Positions 1 to 5,804 of a stretch of 6,016 nt of DNA are shown piece by piece. The notes beneath the pieces are model-generated. The model was not told the origin of the DNA. It ran no database searches and was given only the letters and a program-made list of their open reading frames with translations. Each line of letters begins with the position of its first letter. The first letter of the stretch is position 1. Location of the stretch: the NCBI GenBank assembly GCA_003135995.1, contig PNBM01000045.1:8084-14099 (forward strand). Reading direction: 5' to 3'. This DNA is from Ignavibacteriota bacterium. GTDB lineage: Bacteria; Bacteroidota; Ignavibacteria; Tepidaquicellales; Tepidaquicellaceae. The position numbers and the translations under genes are program-made.

Positions 1-22
1 AAAAAATAAAAATATAATTTTT

Positions 23-1681
23 ATGAGAAATAAATCAATTTTAATAATCGTGTTGATAATTCTTTTAGCGGGAGGCGTGTTTTCGGTTTATTATTTTTTA
101 ATAAAGAAACCCGCAAAAAACGAAATCACGAAAAAGGCGGAATTGTATGTCTGCCCGATGCACCCTCAAATTCAATCAGACCACCCGGGAATCTGCCCTA
201 TATGCGGTATGGACCTTGTTCTGAAAAGCTCCGGCGATACAAGCAATATGAAAACAATTTCCGGCAATATTAATGAGTTAACTCTTTCTCCCGCAGAACA
301 GGTGCTCGCAAATGTAAAAACTCAAACGGTAGAATACGAAAGTTTTGAATACACAATGCTTGCAAACGGAGTCGTGAAAGTACGGGATGATGCATCGAGA
401 CAAATTTCATCCCCGGTAAAAGGAAAGATTACTAAGTTGTATATAAATTATGAAGGAGAGAAAGTAGGAAAAGGGCAGAAAGCTTTCGAGATTTATTCTC
501 CGGAACTGATTTCCACACAAAGGGAATTTCTGATAGCATACGATAACTATAAAAATGTAGCAAACTCAAATTACAAAAGTGTAACAGAGAGTTCCGAATC
601 TGTTATGAATGCGGCAAGACAAAGATTAAAATTGTGGTTTATAAGCGATAAGGAAATAGATGAACTTGCAGAAACCCATAAAATAAAAAATTCGATTACG
701 TATTATTCCGATTATTCCGGCGTCGTCACAAAAAAATATTTTAATGAAGGAAGCTGGGTGATGGAAGGAAATACAATTCTTGACGTCGTGAATCTATCCT
801 CGGTATGGGTGATGGCAAATGTTTATGAAAATGAACTTAGTAAAATAAAAATCGGTCAGTATGTAGACATTATGTTAGATGAATTCGGAGATAAATCTAT
901 AAAAGGAAGAATAGATTATATAAATCCTTTTGTAAATCCTGATACCAGGACGACAGAAGTCAGAATCACTACGCAAAATCCGGGATTAACTATTAAACCC
1001 GATATGTATGTGAAAGTTAAAATCGAAACGGGAAAAGAATCGCGTGCAATCGTTGTTCCGAAAACCGCTGTATTAAGAACCGGAAAAATGGATATGGTTT
1101 ATGTTCGGAAATCCGATAACACATTTGTTCCGCGTGAAGTGGTAATCGGAGGCGAGCAAAACGGAAAGTATGTTATCAAATCAGGACTGGAAGCAGGAGA
1201 GGTAGTTGTTGTGAGTGCAGGATTCCTGATTGACAGCGAAAGTCAAATCAGGATGGGTTCGGGCAATAATATGCCGGGAATGGATATGCCTGATAAGAAA
1301 AAAGATGATGAAAAAATTAATAAGGACCAGGACATAATGAAGGATATGAAAGACAAGCAAATGAATATGAACGAAGATTCAAAATCGGGAAAGGATGATA
1401 AAATTATCCAGACAACAATAAGAATTCCGACTGCACAGTGTGATATATGCAAAGAAAATATTACTTACGCCCTGAAAAGAGTAAAAGGAATACAAACATT
1501 AAATGTTGATGTGGATTCAAAAATTGTTAAAGTAAGTTTTGATAATTCTGTAACAACATTAAATAAAATAGAAAGAGCTATAACGTCGGCAGGATATGAT
1601 GCGAACAATAAAAAAGCCGATCCTGATGCGTATAATAAACTTGAAAATTGCTGCAAACTTCCTAAAGACAGGAAAAAGTAA
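23..1681 (+). CDS. cusB: CusB-type heavy-metal efflux periplasmic adaptor with N-terminal HMBD and C-terminal HMA domains
   Basis: This is the membrane-fusion/adaptor subunit (552 aa) of an RND metal efflux complex, linking the inner-membrane pump to an outer-membrane channel. Residues about 5-27 form one hydrophobic anchor with no lipobox Cys. Residues 42-65 are a heavy-metal-binding domain (YVCPMHP then GICPICGMDL; ligand candidates C44, H47, C58, C61). Residues about 126-162 and 225-260 are the two lipoyl/barrel-sandwich halves flanking a helical hairpin (about 163-220). A beta-barrel and membrane-proximal domain follow to about 405. Residues 411-450 are a charged linker with eight Met. 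Residues 463-527 form an HMA domain with CxxC at C473/C476, ending in a CC pair (C543/C544). The family is usually about 400 aa, so the HMBD and HMA parts explain the extra length. The ATG follows an A/T-only leader without Shine-Dalgarno. It lies 600 bp upstream of the pump gene on the same strand. Cu(I)/Ag(I) specificity is inferred from the neighbour and Met/Cys ligands. Confidence 0.93.
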   Translation: MRNKSILIIVLIILLAGGVFSVYYFLIKKPAKNEITKKAELYVCPMHPQIQSDHPGICPICGMDLVLKSSGDTSNMKTISGNINELTLSPAEQVLANVKTQTVEYESFEYTMLANGVVKVRDDASRQISSPVKGKITKLYINYEGEKVGKGQKAFEIYSPELISTQREFLIAYDNYKNVANSNYKSVTESSESVMNAARQRLKLWFISDKEIDELAETHKIKNSITYYSDYSGVVTKKYFNEGSWVMEGNTILDVVNLSSVWVMANVYENELSKIKIGQYVDIMLDEFGDKSIKGRIDYINPFVNPDTRTTEVRITTQNPGLTIKPDMYVKVKIETGKESRAIVVPKTAVLRTGKMDMVYVRKSDNTFVPREVVIGGEQNGKYVIKSGLEAGEVVVVSAGFLIDSESQIRMGSGNNMPGMDMPDKKKDDEKINKDQDIMKDMKDKQMNMNEDSKSGKDDKIIQTTIRIPTAQCDICKENITYALKRVKGIQTLNVDVDSKIVKVSFDNSVTTLNKIERAITSAGYDANNKKADPDAYNKLENCCKLPKDRKK

Positions 1682-1688
1682 TGATACT

Positions 1689-1713
1689 CCCCCTCTCCTT
1701 TTAGGAGAGGGGG
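1689..1713. repeat. GC-rich inverted repeat of a dispersed intergenic element, unit 1
   Basis: Perfect 11-bp arms (1689-1699 and 1703-1713) enclose a TTT loop. A second G-rich arm (GGAGAGG, 1719-1725) followed by TTTT can instead pair with CCTCTCC at 1692-1698, which would give a terminator-like stem with a T-run. Reverse-strand translation gives the PAPSPKRRGG-type signature that I associate with a widely dispersed bacterial intergenic repeat. Terminator function is possible but unproven, since the pump gene lies downstream. Confidence 0.8.
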
Positions 1714-1794
1714 CAGGGGGAGAGGTTTTAATTTCTTTTGTAAGTTTAAGTTTAAAATGTACTAATTTGAAATTCAAGATGTGATATTAAATTT

Positions 1795-1839
1795 TGAACA
1801 CTTCGTGTTCATCTCAACATAAATGTTGAGTTACACGAA
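1795..1839 (+). repeat. Overlapping, mutually exclusive hairpins, unit 1
   Basis: Hairpin A has TGAACAC (1795-1801), loop TTC, then GTGTTCA (1805-1811). Hairpin B has outer arms TTCGTGT (1802-1808) and ACACGAA (1833-1839) around an inner stem CTCAACAT (1813-1820) / ATGTTGAG (1823-1830). The GTGT segment is shared, so A and the outer part of B cannot form together. The structure lies about 20 bases upstream of the duplicated ATG. It is seen directly in sequence; a regulatory role is only a possibility. Confidence 0.75.
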
Positions 1840-1857
1840 AATAAATTTTAAAGAATT

Positions 1858-1977
1858 ATGATAGAAAAAATCATAGATTACTCGGTAAAAAAAGATTATA
1901 CCCCCTCTCCTCTTAGGAGAGGGGGCAGGGGGAGAGGTTTTAATCTCTTTTATAAGTTTAAGTTTAAATGGTACTAA
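1858..1977 (+). other. Decoy cusA start: 39-codon ORF from repeat unit 1
   Basis: The ORF begins with the cusA-like N-terminus MIEKIIDYSV-K and keeps the same A/T-rich leader as cusA. It then crosses the unit junction into the GC-rich element and encodes an Arg/Gly-rich stretch (RRGGRGRG) before a TAA. It is 424 bp upstream of, and in a different frame from, the true start. No known protein is recognised. It is most likely a by-product of the duplication, but its initiation region should be about as good as that of cusA, so it may be translated. Confidence 0.5.
1901..1925. repeat. GC-rich inverted repeat, unit 2
   Basis: Perfect 11-bp arms (1901-1911 and 1915-1925) enclose a CTT loop. This is the second copy of the element at 1689, again followed by the AGGGGGAGAGG-TTTT segment. 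The corresponding place in unit 3 (2113-2137) has lost perfect pairing through changes in both arms, so the structure does not appear to be maintained by selection in every unit. Confidence 0.8.
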
Positions 1978-2006
1978 TTTGAAATTCAAGATGTGATATT
2001 AAATTT

Positions 2007-2051
2007 TGAACACTTCGTGTTCATCTCAACATAAATGTTGAGTTACGCGAA
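2007..2051 (+). repeat. Overlapping hairpins, unit 2
   Basis: This is the same arrangement as at 1795-1839, 212 bp further on. Hairpin A (2007-2023) is intact. In hairpin B the downstream outer arm reads ACGCGAA in place of ACACGAA, replacing one A-U pair by a G-U wobble, so pairing in RNA is retained. The inner CTCAACAT/ATGTTGAG stem is unchanged. Confidence 0.72.
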
Positions 2052-2069
2052 AATTAATTTTAAAAAATT

Positions 2070-2189
2070 ATGATAGAAAAAATCATAGATTTCTCGGTAA
2101 AAAAAGATGACACCCTTTCTCCTCTTAGGAGAGGGAGCAGGGGGAGAGGTTTTAATCTCTTTTATAAGTTTAAGTTTAAAATGTACTAA
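2070..2189 (+). other. Decoy cusA start: 39-codon ORF from repeat unit 2
   Basis: It has the same length and layout as the ORF at 1858 and starts MIEKIIDFSV-K, identical to cusA for ten residues, then diverges at the junction into RRGSRGRG and stops at TAA. It lies 212 bp upstream of the real ATG and out of frame, so no read-through fusion is possible. The stop falls at the same place in the unit as in unit 1. It is a leader ORF at most; conservation of length follows from the repeat and is not evidence of selection. Confidence 0.5.
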
Positions 2190-2218
2190 TTTGAAATTCA
2201 AGATGTGATATTTAATTT

Positions 2219-2263
2219 AGAACACTTCGTGTTCATCTCAACATAAATGTTGAGTTACACGAA
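2219..2263 (+). repeat. Overlapping hairpins, unit 3, immediately upstream of cusA
   Basis: Hairpin A has 6-bp arms here (GAACAC 2220-2225, GTGTTC 2229-2234). Hairpin B (2226-2263) keeps perfect 7-bp outer arms and the 8-bp inner stem. It ends 18 bases before the real cusA ATG, so this copy is the one placed to affect pump translation. The leader between them contains a perfect 12-bp A/T palindrome (AAAATTAATTTT, 2262-2273), which is broken in unit 1. Confidence 0.72.
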
Positions 2264-2280
2264 AATTAATTTTAAAAAAT

Positions 2281-2299
2281 TATGATAGAAAAAATCATA
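2281..2299 (+). promoter_or_regulatory. A/T-rich stem covering the cusA start codon
   Basis: TATGAT (2281-2286) and ATCATA (2294-2299) are perfect 6-bp inverted arms with a 7-nt A-rich loop, so the ATG would be in a weak stem. The same stem is present in units 1 and 2. It has only one G-C pair, and the codons (Met-Ile-Glu-Lys-Ile-Ile) are typical of CusA proteins, so the pairing may be incidental. Confidence 0.3.
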
Positions 2300-5200
2300 G
2301 ATTTCTCGGTAAAAAACAGGTTCGTAATTTTATTACTCTATATCGGTATTGCGGGATATGGAATATATTCGATGATGCATACACCGGTCGATGCTATACC
2401 CGACCTGTCTGAAAATCAGGTAATTATCTGGACGGAATGGATGGGACGCAGTCCGCAAATCATTGAAGACCAGATTACATATCCGTTGACTACTAATTTA
2501 CAGGGAATGCCCAAAGTAAAAGCAGTCCGCAGTCAGTCAATGTTTGGTATGAGCTTCATCTATGTTATATTCGATGATGATGCAGATGTATATTGGGCAC
2601 GTAGCCGCGTACTTGAAAAACTTTCACAGGTTCAGGGAACTCTTCCTGAAGGTGTAAGACCAATATTAGGTCCTGACGGCACAGGAGTAGGTCACGTTTA
2701 TTGGTATCATCTTCAAAGCAGTAAATATGACCTCGGAGAATTAAGAGCAATTCAGGATTATTATTTAAAACTCGGATTGCAGTCCGTCGAAGGTGTCGCG
2801 GAAGTCGCATCGATAGGCGGATTCATAAAACAATACCAGATTGATGTTGACCCTAATAAATTAAATGCATACGGCATCGGCATTTCGGATGTAGTTTCGG
2901 CTATTCAGAGAAGTAATAAGGATGTTGGCGGACGAAATATAGAATCATCGGACATAGATTATTTTGTCAGAGGCAAAGGATACATCACGAATGTAAATGA
3001 TATCGATGAAATTACTTTATCAACCGGTAAAGGTGGAATTCCTGTCAGGATAAAAGATATAGCAACTGTACAGATTGGAGCTGATATACGGCGCGGATTA
3101 ATGGATATGAACGGCGAAGGTGAAGTTGTCGGCGGAATAATTGTAATGCGTTACGGTGAAAATGCAATGACTGTCATCGACCGCGTTAAGGAAAAAATCA
3201 AAGAGCTTGAAAAGGGATTGCCGGAAGGAATCACAGTTCAAACCTCTTATGACAGAAGTGGTTTGATAACGAGTTCTATAGAAACTCTAAAAAGAGCTAT
3301 CATAGAAGAATGTTTGATTGTGTCTTTAATTGTTCTTGCTTTTCTTTTCCACTTCAGAAGTGCTTTGAGAATATTGATTGAGATACCCACCGCACTTCTC
3401 ATTTCATTTATATTAATGAGACAGTTCAACATTACATCGAACATAATGAGCCTTGGAGGTCTCATTATTTCAATCGGAATTCTTGTAGACGCTTCGATAG
3501 TAATGGTTGAAAATGCTTATCGCAATATTGCGAAAGCTCAGGAATTGGGATTAGAAATCGATTACAAAGAAATTGCTGCTAAATCCGCAAAACAGGTTGG
3601 TCGGGCGATTTTCTTTTCAGAAGCAATTATAGTGGTTTCATTTCTTCCTGTATTTTTACTTGAAGGACAGGAAGGAAAATTATTTCATCCGCTCGCTTTT
3701 ACAAAAACATTTGCAATAGCGGGTTCGGCATTTATTACAATCACACTCGTTCCGATGTTAATGACACTTTTTATGAAAGGGAAAGTTTACGGCGAAAAGA
3801 AAAATCCCGTTATGAGGTTTTTTAACAGTATTTATGACCCCGTGCTCAGTCTTGCACTAAAATACAGAAAGACTACACTTGCTATAAACATCATCGCATT
3901 GCTTGCAACCATTCCATTGATTATGAATACGGGAAGTGAATTTATGCCGCCGCTCGATGAAGGAAGTTTGCTTTTTATGCCTACAACATTGCCAAACATC
4001 TCTATTAACGAAGCTAAACGAATTTTACAGGTTCAGGATGCAATTATAAAAAGTGTTCCTGAAGTTGAACAAGTGCTTGGAAAAGTCGGCAGGGCTGAAA
4101 CGCCTACTGACCCTGCCCCCGTAAGCATGATTGAAACAATAATTATTTTAAAAGATAAATCCGAATGGCGAAAAGGATTAACCAAAGCAGACATAGTTTC
4201 AGAACTTAATTCTAAATTACAGATTCCCGGTGTTAGTAACGGATGGACACAGCCTATTATCAACAGAATTAATATGCTCTCGACAGGCGTGCGAACTGAC
4301 CTTGGCGTGAAAATATTCGGAGATAATCTCGATACGCTTGAAATACTTGCAATCAAAGCAGAAGGAATATTGAAAAAAATTCCGGGAGCTGCGGATGTGT
4401 TCGCAGAAAGAACTCAGGGCGGTTCTTATATTGATATAGATGTTAAACGTGATGCAATTTCAAGATATGGTTTGAATGTTGGTGATGTACAGGATGTTAT
4501 CGAAACTGCAATCGGTGGAGAAAATATTTCTAAGACGGTAGAGGGCAGAAGAAGATTTCCTATTCGCGTCAGGTATTTGAAAGATTATCGGATGGATATA
4601 GATGCTTTGAAAAAAGTTTATGTATCCGTTTCAAATAATACCGGTTCGATGAATACAGGCACTACAGGTATGGGTTCAGGTTCACCTGTGATTTCACTAA
4701 ATCAGTCAAGCGGCAAAATGCAAATTCCTTTGGGTGAGATTGTTGATATAAAAATCACCAATGGTCCGCCTATGATTGGCTCCGAAAATGCATTGCTCCG
4801 CTCGATAGTATTTTTGAATGTAAGAGGAAGAGATATGGGCGGGTTTGTCGGCGATGCTAAAGAAGTTCTCGATAAAGAGTTGGCTCCGTCGCTTCCCAAA
4901 GGATATTTTTATTCCTGGAGCGGCCAGTGGGAAAATCAAATCCGGGCAAAGCAAAGGCTCGAAATTATTATGCCGATTGTTTTTCTTGTAATTTTTGTAA
5001 TGCTTTATTTTGTTTATAAAAATTTTCTCGAAGCATTGCTTGTGATGTTATCTGTTCCGTTTGCTTTGATTGGCGGAGTATATTATATGTATATTCTGCA
5101 TTTGAATTTCTCAGTTGCAATCTGGGTGGGGTTCATTGCATTGTACGGTGTTGCAGTTGAGACGGGAGTTATAATGGTCATATATTTACACGAAGCACTC

Positions 5201-5521
5201 GACAGAAAACTTCACGAGAAAAATGGAATATTATCTAAACAGGATTTAATTGATGCAACCGAAGAAGGTGCGATACTTCGACTTCGTCCTAAGTTAATGA
5301 CGGTAGCAGTTGCTATGCTTGGACTTATTCCTGTTATGTGGGCAACCGGTACAGGCGCCGACCTGGCGAAACCGCTTGCAGTTCCGTTGATTGGCGGCAT
5401 TCTGACTTCCGCTGTTCACGTATTGTTCGTTACACCTGTAATATTTGTAATTATAAAAGAACAATACAGAAAAAGAGGAAAACTTAAAAAATCCGAAATG
5501 GCGAAGTTTATGATACACTAA
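2282..5521 (+). CDS. cusA: CusA-type heavy-metal efflux RND pump (Cu(I)/Ag(I) family)
   Basis: This 1079-aa inner-membrane proton-driven RND transporter exports metal through an adaptor and outer-membrane channel. It has TM1 at about 12-31, a periplasmic porter region, TM2-6 at about 339-497, TM7 at about 531-548, a second porter region, and TM8-12 at about 893-1058. The three Met lining the CusA substrate site are at M566 (LLFMPTTLP), M616 (PVSMIET) and M665 (INMLSTG). The proton-relay residues matching E. coli D405/E939/K984 are D403 (LVDAS), E960 (GVAVE) and K1004 (LRPKLM). These support monovalent Cu/Ag. It is slightly longer than E. coli CusA (about 1047 aa), with a Gly/Ser/Thr/Met-rich insertion at about 784-812. 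The ATG at 2282 gives the standard MIEKII-FSV-NRF start. There is no Shine-Dalgarno; the leader is TAAAAAATT. The first 12 codons are copied twice upstream in the tandem array. Confidence 0.96.
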   Translation: MIEKIIDFSVKNRFVILLLYIGIAGYGIYSMMHTPVDAIPDLSENQVIIWTEWMGRSPQIIEDQITYPLTTNLQGMPKVKAVRSQSMFGMSFIYVIFDDDADVYWARSRVLEKLSQVQGTLPEGVRPILGPDGTGVGHVYWYHLQSSKYDLGELRAIQDYYLKLGLQSVEGVAEVASIGGFIKQYQIDVDPNKLNAYGIGISDVVSAIQRSNKDVGGRNIESSDIDYFVRGKGYITNVNDIDEITLSTGKGGIPVRIKDIATVQIGADIRRGLMDMNGEGEVVGGIIVMRYGENAMTVIDRVKEKIKELEKGLPEGITVQTSYDRSGLITSSIETLKRAIIEECLIVSLIVLAFLFHFRSALRILIEIPTALLISFILMRQFNITSNIMSLGGLIISIGILVDASIVMVENAYRNIAKAQELGLEIDYKEIAAKSAKQVGRAIFFSEAIIVVSFLPVFLLEGQEGKLFHPLAFTKTFAIAGSAFITITLVPMLMTLFMKGKVYGEKKNPVMRFFNSIYDPVLSLALKYRKTTLAINIIALLATIPLIMNTGSEFMPPLDEGSLLFMPTTLPNISINEAKRILQVQDAIIKSVPEVEQVLGKVGRAETPTDPAPVSMIETIIILKDKSEWRKGLTKADIVSELNSKLQIPGVSNGWTQPIINRINMLSTGVRTDLGVKIFGDNLDTLEILAIKAEGILKKIPGAADVFAERTQGGSYIDIDVKRDAISRYGLNVGDVQDVIETAIGGENISKTVEGRRRFPIRVRYLKDYRMDIDALKKVYVSVSNNTGSMNTGTTGMGSGSPVISLNQSSGKMQIPLGEIVDIKITNGPPMIGSENALLRSIVFLNVRGRDMGGFVGDAKEVLDKELAPSLPKGYFYSWSGQWENQIRAKQRLEIIMPIVFLVIFVMLYFVYKNFLEALLVMLSVPFALIGGVYYMYILHLNFSVAIWVGFIALYGVAVETGVIMVIYLHEALDRKLHEKNGILSKQDLIDATEEGAILRLRPKLMTVAVAMLGLIPVMWATGTGADLAKPLAVPLIGGILTSAVHVLFVTPVIFVIIKEQYRKRGKLKKSEMAKFMIH

Positions 5522-5526
5522 CTAAA

Positions 5527-5613
5527 TAGTGAAATAGCGAAATGGTGAAATAGTGAAAAACAAAAAAGGAAAAAAGTGAAATGGTGGAAAAACGAAAAAG
5601 TGAAATAGTGAAA
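5527..5613. repeat. TAGTGAAA microrepeat tract downstream of cusA
   Basis: Four contiguous 8-bp units (5527-5534, 5535-5542, 5543-5550, 5551-5558) read TAGTGAAA, TAGCGAAA, TGGTGAAA and TAGTGAAA. After an A-rich gap, scattered units follow at 5575-5581, 5599-5605 and 5606-5613. The tract begins six bases after the cusA stop. It is probably a slippage-prone simple repeat; no coding potential is seen. Confidence 0.8.
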
Positions 5614-5623
5614 AAAAATTGTC

Positions 5624-5643
5624 ATTCCCGCGAATGCGGGAAT
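5624..5643. repeat. Dispersed palindrome ATTCCC-N8-GGGAAT
   Basis: Arms ATTCCCGC (5624-5631) and GCGGGAAT (5636-5643) enclose a GAAT loop, flanked by GTC and CC. The 20-bp form matches the ATTCCC-N8-GGGAAT pattern of Neisseria dRS3-type repeats. Similar GTCATTCCCGC...GCGGGAATCC elements are common in many bacterial genomes. It could fold at the 3' end of the cusA transcript, but no T-run follows. Confidence 0.8.
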
Positions 5644-5670
5644 CCATAAGAATCATGAAATTATTTCTCT

Positions 5671-5695
5671 CATTCCCAATCCCCGATTGGGAATG
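5671..5695. repeat. Second palindrome, possible weak terminator of the cus transcript
   Basis: Perfect 11-bp arms, CATTCCCAATC (5671-5681) and GATTGGGAATG (5685-5695), enclose a CCC spacer and are followed by CAATTTTA. The stem is strong enough to stop or protect a transcript, but the T-tract is short and offset by three bases. The palindrome is a different type from the one at 5624, though both start ATTCCC. Confidence 0.65.
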
Positions 5696-5804
5696 CAATT
5701 TTACCGCCCTTGTTGGTGTTAGTCCGATTTTGGACATCACTAAAAATTTTTCTAATTCTTTTATTGAAAATTAAAATCAATTAACTTAAATTTAATCAAA
5801 AAAA

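Larger units (their letters stand above)
1689..1900 (+). repeat. 212-bp tandem repeat, unit 1
   Basis: This is the first of three direct tandem units. Every landmark recurs at exactly 212-bp spacing: the C5-TCTCC arm at 1689, 1901 and 2113, and the ATG at 1858, 2070 and 2282. By eye it differs from unit 2 at about 9 of 204 positions. In order it holds a GC-rich hairpin, an A/T-rich stretch, overlapping hairpins at 1795-1839, an A/T-only leader, and a copy of the start codon and first codons of cusA with Tyr (TAC) at codon 8 in place of Phe. Similarity begins just after the cusB stop; to its left there is only a weak shared GG-A-run motif. It looks like a segmental tandem duplication, not a transposon, because it includes part of the cusA coding sequence. 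Confidence 0.95.
1901..2112 (+). repeat. 212-bp tandem repeat, unit 2
   Basis: This is the middle unit of the array, with no indel relative to its neighbours. It differs from unit 3 at about 8 positions over the shared length. Its private changes include AATGG for AATGT-type sequence near 1969-1971 and a G in the hairpin arm near 2047, which would still pair as G-U in RNA. The junction with unit 3 (about 2099-2112) runs from the cusA-derived GGT-A7 sequence straight into the next GC-rich element. The scattered differences between units argue against an assembly artefact and against a very recent event. Confidence 0.95.
2113..2316 (+). repeat. 212-bp tandem repeat, unit 3 (runs into the real cusA start)
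   Basis: This is the last unit. Its 3' end is the genuine beginning of cusA. Identity with units 1 and 2 stops at about 2316, where the A-run is followed by CAGG (codons Asn-Arg) and not by GAT. The GC-rich hairpin at its left end is degenerate (TTT and an A interrupt the arms), whereas units 1 and 2 have perfect arms. The upstream arm of the first overlapping hairpin is shortened from 7 to 6 bp. Confidence 0.93.
5522..5804. other. Intergenic region between cusA and the DUF2442 gene
   Basis: This 283-bp spacer contains the microrepeat tract, the two palindromes, and an imperfect inverted repeat (GTGTTAGTCC about 5716-5725 against GGACATCAC 5732-5740), then about 60 bp of A/T-rich sequence before the TTG. 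No gene, tRNA or convincing promoter is visible. The reverse-strand ORF covering it reads repeat-derived low-complexity sequence. Confidence 0.7.

Noticed and set aside
1559..1777. Reverse-strand ORF ending in a PPAPSPKRRGG-type peptide
   Set aside because: It is antisense to the HMA region of cusB and reads through a dispersed repeat; the peptide is a repeat signature, not a protein family.
1721..2281. A Bacteroidota-type promoter (TTTG ... TAnnTTTG) or sigma-70 promoter for cusA inside the repeat unit
   Set aside because: Candidates such as TAATTTG and TAAATTTTG have the wrong spacing, unit 3 loses the TTTG, and TTGAAA/TATTAA are only 12 bp apart. No convincing match was found in this A/T-rich sequence.
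1689..2316. CRISPR array or integron-like cassette array
   Set aside because: The units are 212 bp, nearly identical over their full length with no unique spacers, and include cusA coding sequence. No cas, integrase or attC structure is visible.
1689..2316. Assembly artefact
   Set aside because: The units differ from each other at about 8-11 scattered positions, including private changes in each, which collapsed or falsely duplicated reads would not normally produce.
4033..4356. 107-codon reverse-strand ORF within cusA
   Set aside because: It is a shadow of the porter region containing M566-M665 codons in the other strand; cusA is intact and well conserved there.
5522..5740. Reverse-strand 72-codon ORF downstream of cusA
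   Set aside because: Its sequence (RIRGNDN and F/P/H-rich runs) is a translation of the palindrome and the TAGTGAAA microrepeats; no protein-like composition.
5716..5740. Intrinsic terminator or riboswitch at the imperfect inverted repeat
   Set aside because: The core stem is only GTCC/GGAC with an indel outside it, and the following A/T run is not a clean T-tract. Left as a note in the spacer entry.
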